A stretch of DNA of 64,000 nucleotides from NCBI GenBank assembly GCA_022575985.1, contig JAKSXM010000177.1, forward strand, positions 620,001 through 684,000, written 5' to 3'. Below are positions 59,792 through 64,000 of this stretch, piece after piece. The notes beneath the pieces were generated by a model. The model was given only the letters and a program-made list of their open reading frames with translations. It did no database searches and was not told the DNA's origin. The position numbers were made by a program, and so were the translations under genes. Source of the stretch: Anagrus nilaparvatae. Lineage: Eukaryota > Arthropoda > Insecta > Hymenoptera > Mymaridae. Positions within the stretch are counted from its first letter, which is position 1, and each line of letters starts with the position of its first letter.

Positions 59792-60118
59792 CACTGTAAA
59801 AAGTAACTTTCTTAGATTCACAAAAAAAATAGATTATTTCGAAAAAAATCGAAATTTTACTAAATTTAGTATATTAACAATAAATTCGAGAATTCTCGAT
59901 TTTCTCTTGTGAATTTACGAAAAAATTTGTAAATTTTTGAAAAAAAATTGTAAATTGTCAATTTTTCTCATAAATTTACAAAAAAAAATTGGAAATATTC
60001 AAATTTTTAGTTAATATACTAAATTTAGTAAATTTACGATTTTTTTCGAAAAATTACTAATTTTTCGAAAATATTCTATTTTTTTTTTGTTAATCTAAGA
60101 AAGTTACTTTTTACAGTG
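59792..60118. mobile_element. MITE, CACTGTAAAAAG family, best-preserved ends
   Basis: Left 'CACTGTAAAAAGTAACTTTC' plus TTAGATT; right 'AATCTAAGAAAGTTACTTTT' plus TACAGTG. Bounded by TG on each side. Self-complementary A+T-rich interior, no ORF. Confidence 0.82.
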
Positions 60119-62339
60119 TGTATAATAAAGTCGAAAAGTAAAATAATGTTTAAAAAAAATTGTTTCACCACTAAAAAAAAAGAGAACTTGCCCTTAAGGA
60201 TGAAACTGATTTCTATAAATACAAAATGGATCCTTCTTCTTAAATGGATCCTGTGTTTGTCCCTAACAATTACTTTCCCATTAAAGAATTTAATTTAAAC
60301 CCAAGGAGCCCGTTTTGCCCTTAGATGACAATTAGAACGAATTGACACCATTTTTGGAATCTATTATATAAAATCAATTTTGTACTCAATTTAGTTTAGA
60401 ACCTAAGGGCTCATTTAGACTATACTGGACCATTCGCATAAGATGGACCATTTTTACCATGCAGTAATTTTTTGTACCCCTAGAATTACCTACTTTTAAT
60501 GCAGGTCTGAAGGCCCCTTTTTATTCTCAGTGAAAAATGTACACGTTTTTATCATGCATAATCCAATTCACTGTAATAGAGGTTACGGGGTTCAACTTTT
60601 ACATTAAGAATTCAATTTAGGCTCAAAGAGCCCATTTTGATCTTAAAGATGATTCGCATAATGTGGAGTTGTTTTATCATGCATCACTAAAGCCCATTTT
60701 TACTATCGAAGATTAAATTTATCTTAGACCTTCAATAAGAGGCATTTTTTACTCTTAATGGGCAATTCGTACGAGGTGGAGTCGCTTTTATTATGCACCA
60801 TCTGTTCCTTCAAAAGTCAGCTTTACCCTCGTAGTTTAACTATATTACAACAGAATTTTTTCCTAGACCCAAGAAGCCTAATTTTCCCCTTATAGACAAT
60901 GCATCTTTTAGGAAAAGTATCATGTTCTGAAATTTATTTTGCCCAGAGGCCCAGTTTCTAATTGCTATTTCTTGAAAAAAATATTTTCCCTTGTTTTCTT
61001 TTCTCTGGTCATTTTATTCTGCCCCGAATCTGTCTATAGTACTGTATCCATAAATCTCTTTTGGAAACTAACCAAATACCCATTTTTTGGTCAAAAATGA
61101 CCAATTTTTAAATTGCAAATTAAATAACAATTTTTATAAAAATAGAATTTATAAGTCTCAAAAATTTCTAGTTTTTAAAAATTTTATCCCTTTTTAATAT
61201 TTTGTTTGTAAAGTATGATAATTTAAAGATATAGTACCGATTTACGGTTTTCTTCTTTAAAATTTTTTCTACTAATTTTGTAGAACCAAAATTTAAGAAC
61301 ATAGTACCAATTTATGGTTTTTTCACAAAAAAATCGTCAGTTTTTTTACTATCTTTGTAGAACTATATCTCGTAAACTACAATAGCTAAGAGAACGAATA
61401 AAAAATTTTTGGATACTGGAAGCTTGACAAAATATTGAGATTTGCAAATCTCATTTATATCAAAAGTTATAATTTTGTCAGCAATTTAAAAATTGGTCAT
61501 TTTAGGACAAAAACTGATATTTGGTTTGTTGATTGTAAATGTGAAAAAATTAGGGATGAGGAACAGCAGTTAAAAGGGCTTAAAATGACAAAATTATTAA
61601 ATTAACTGGAAATTTTTAGGTTAATTACCAATTTGGCATCGTTCTTTGGAAGATAGCTTAAGAATTTCTATCCTAAATCATGAAGCTCTGTATTTCTAAA
61701 ATGCCTATCAAAATATGCAGAAATTTGTCTCATAACTGGACATTTAAAAAGATTTTCTGTTCTAAATATACTTAATACCGATTAAATTACCATAATTTTT
61801 AACAATTTAAATCATCTAAGCCTCTAGGATAGCTTAAATTGACTACTGTAGAAGTAAGAGGGCCAAATCCGGTAAATACAAATATCATATTCACTTTTGT
61901 CAACCCAAAAAGCGCGTATGATTTTGAATAATATAGTTTTTTTGAGTACAAATGAATATTATTTTCAAATTATATATAGGGGATTTTGAAAACTTGAGAA
62001 CTTGTTAAGAAAATCCGTGGACCTATTTGCAAAAAAAAATAGTGTCCACAAAATAGGCATTTACATCTGCAGTATAAACACTTGATGATAAATGTATATT
62101 TTTTATTTAAAATATATGAGGATACATAGCTATAATTAAATTATAGAAGTAAAAGGATTGCTTTGCGCCAGTAAACTCAAATAGTGCAGAATAATTAAAA
62201 TGTTATCATTTGTTTGAAGTTCTTAAAGAAGTTAATATGTAAGGTAGGTGAAGAAGTCTAATATACTAAAAAAGTTAAATAAAAAATAAAACTAAGATGT
62301 AGTATAGAAGAAGAAGAGGAAGAAGAAGTAAAATATAAA
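60119..62339. other. Intergenic DNA with decayed tandem repeats
   Basis: 60300-60910 holds diverged tandem units; 61060-61560 repeats 'AGTACCGATTTACGGTTTTC'-like words twice. No gene. Confidence 0.45.
60300..60910. repeat. Degenerate long-period tandem repeat
   Basis: The blocks 'AACCTAAGGGCTCATTTAGA', 'GGCTCAAAGAGCCCATTTTG' and 'GACCCAAGAAGCCTAATTTT' are each followed by 'ATTCGCATAA..TGGA' and 'TTTTATCATGCA' variants, with irregular spacing of about 100-220 bases. Too diverged for a clear monomer. Confidence 0.5.
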
Positions 62340-62545
62340 AAAACTAAAAGAAGTGTTGTAATATTGCACGAAGGGACTTTTAAATCCAAGATGGACATGG
62401 TCACGCAGACCGACGGTCGAGAAGGGCTTGAAAGGAAAAGTAGTCTATGCGACCGAAGGGGAAAGGAAGTGAAAGTACAACACGTCATGTTGTATTGCAT
62501 TTTGCCTTAGGTCGACACTTCTTACTTCCTCCTACCCTTGCTTAG
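62340..62545. other. Second G+C-richer island of unknown nature
   Basis: 'CATGGTCACGCAGACCGACG' to 'GCCTTAGGTCGACACTTC'. The adjacent GAA/GAAG purine tract (about 62305-62330) produces a poly-Ser minus-strand ORF that I do not accept. May be an exon or RNA of an unseen gene. Confidence 0.3.
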
Positions 62546-63860
62546 AACTATTTCATGTGTGTAATGAATAGTAAACATTTACTTGCATATATATTTCTTA
62601 CATTGTCGAAATGCAAAAGAAATTGCTTTCTTACTTTCAAAATGCAGCAAATGTAATGAAAATTTGTATTGGCTGTTGAATAAATTTGGGTAAAGTTTGC
62701 CAAAAAAATAACATTTCCGAAATTTTGTCAATATTGACTACTTATAAGTACTCTCACAGGAACCAAGAGATTAAAAAATGATCTTAATATAATTTCTAAA
62801 TTTATTCTGTTATACCCAACACAAATTTTGACAGTAGATCTAGTATTTTCGAAATTCGAGTGCCCAATTCCTTCTTTCTAATTGAATCGAACCCCCAATC
62901 CTACTAAATAATCATAAACCAAAGAAAGCTTTCTAAAAGGCTCTCCATCTTACTGAATAAATTACACAATTAAAGTAAATATCTAAAAAGGTATCATAAA
63001 ATTAATAAAACATTAAGAGCACTAAAGAGAAGAATAAAAAAAAATAAGATACTACTATTGCAATTTAAGAATAAATGTTTGTTATATGGTATAGTGGAAT
63101 GAGGAAGAAGATAGAGAAAAAAAAAATTTATATATACACATGTATGTACGTGAGAAACGACTGATGAGTATTATGCAAGTTCGATAAAAACGCGAGAAAA
63201 TAAGACAAGGATAATGTAAGGAAAAAAAAAATAGAAGAATAAATAAAATGAAATAAGATTTTCTTGTAATTAAAAAAAGATAATAATGATAATACTGGTT
63301 CATCTTTATAAGCTACTGGCTTTTTCTCTTCTTTGAAGACTACACGTTGTTTACGTAATTTCTTGAAACATCTTATTTCTTTGATTTTTTTTTTTTAGTA
63401 TAGTCATCTGCAATTTTTTTATTAATATTAACACCTACACAAATCCGGTTTTATGTTTATAAGAAGAAGAAAGTGATATGCATAAATATATGTATAAAAG
63501 GATGCGGAAATCATATACAAATCTCTTTTTAGAATACAAAGATAAGAAACATTTTGCGATGGCGTATTTATTGTAAAAATATTCAATAAATATAAAATAA
63601 GGATAAAAATTAGTTTTATGAGAATATTTTAATAAGAGAAAATTAGATATTATTTATTATTATTTTTGAGATTTTTATTTAATATTATTTTATAAATAAA
63701 TATTTAACATTAAAATTAGAAATTTTCTTAATCATTGCAAGGGTATTAGAGGGCTAATCAGTAAAAAAAAATTAGTGAATTAATGACAAGACGAATTTCC
63801 TAATCACCAAAATTTTTAGAATAAGAAACTCTTGAATACAGACCAACTAAATACAAAAAA
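62546..63860. other. A+T-rich intergenic DNA
   Basis: Purine-rich and A/T simple sequence. No feature supported. Confidence 0.45.
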
Positions 63861-64000
63861 CTTATAACCAGTTTGTGTAAACACAACCAAAATGCATGGA
63901 ACATGTTTTCTTACAGTTGAGGACTAGGTTTAATGCATAAATGTTACGCAGCATTAAAATACAATTTGCAATTTTTATAATTTGAAATTATGACCTTTAC
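63861..64000 (+). repeat. Palindrome-ended repeat family, copy H, cut by window end
   Basis: Starts 'CTTATAACCAGTTTGTGTAA', 'GCATGGAACATGTTTTC', then 'CTTACAGTTGAGGACTAGG', the inverse of copy B. Continues beyond the window. Confidence 0.65.

Noticed and set aside
62258..62500. Minus-strand ORF with a serine run
   Set aside because: The serines come from a GAA/GAAG purine tract; the rest is unsupported.

Overview
The window is strongly A+T-rich eukaryotic DNA with split genes (GT-AG introns, AATAAA polyadenylation signals), long gene-poor stretches and many decayed transposable elements. Codon use, an R1-clade non-LTR retrotransposon and the two protein families present suggest an arthropod, most likely an insect. 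The sequence alone does not fix the order or species.

Only two host genes can be supported, both on the + strand. (1) 1670-3445 holds the last four exons of an SLC5-family sodium:solute symporter (SMCT/multivitamin-transporter-like, 517 residues visible). Its N-terminal exons lie upstream of the window. (2) 17893-53001 encodes a complete M17 (leucyl aminopeptidase family) metallopeptidase of the W07G4.4-like type: eight coding exons, 540 residues, every splice phase consistent, all metal and catalytic residues of the family present. The first exon (17708-17909) carries an open, acid-free, Arg/Lys/Ser/Thr-rich frame upstream of the ATG that looks like a mitochondrial presequence but has no visible Met.

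Layout: 1-1669 intron of the transporter; 1670-3445 transporter; 3446-17707 3'UTR and repeat-rich intergenic DNA; 17708-53001 peptidase gene, whose 14.4-kb first coding intron contains a degenerate R1-clade retrotransposon (minus strand, 19390-21372) overlapping a near-perfect 1.88-kb tandem triplication (21047-26714); 53002-64000 intergenic DNA with MITEs, a broken MULE transposase (minus strand, 55781-56566) and two G+C-richer islands of unknown nature.

The most distinctive feature is a dispersed repeat family (at least seven loci: about 5.2, 9.8, 13.7, 22.1 [amplified to three copies], 37.1, 41.6 and 63.9 kb) bounded by inverted copies of a palindrome with core GGAACATGTTCC, filled with C/G homopolymer tracts and 'CTAAGT/CCTAAA' words. 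One member contains a 25-bp minisatellite and has been tandemly triplicated together with a piece of the R1 element. Around it are several unrelated inverted-repeat families: CACTGTAAAAAG ends, GAGGGATTCC ends with ATAT flanks, an hAT-like MITE with an 8-bp duplication, and large foldbacks. I see no gene cluster that looks like a new multi-protein system; the novelty here is in the repeats.
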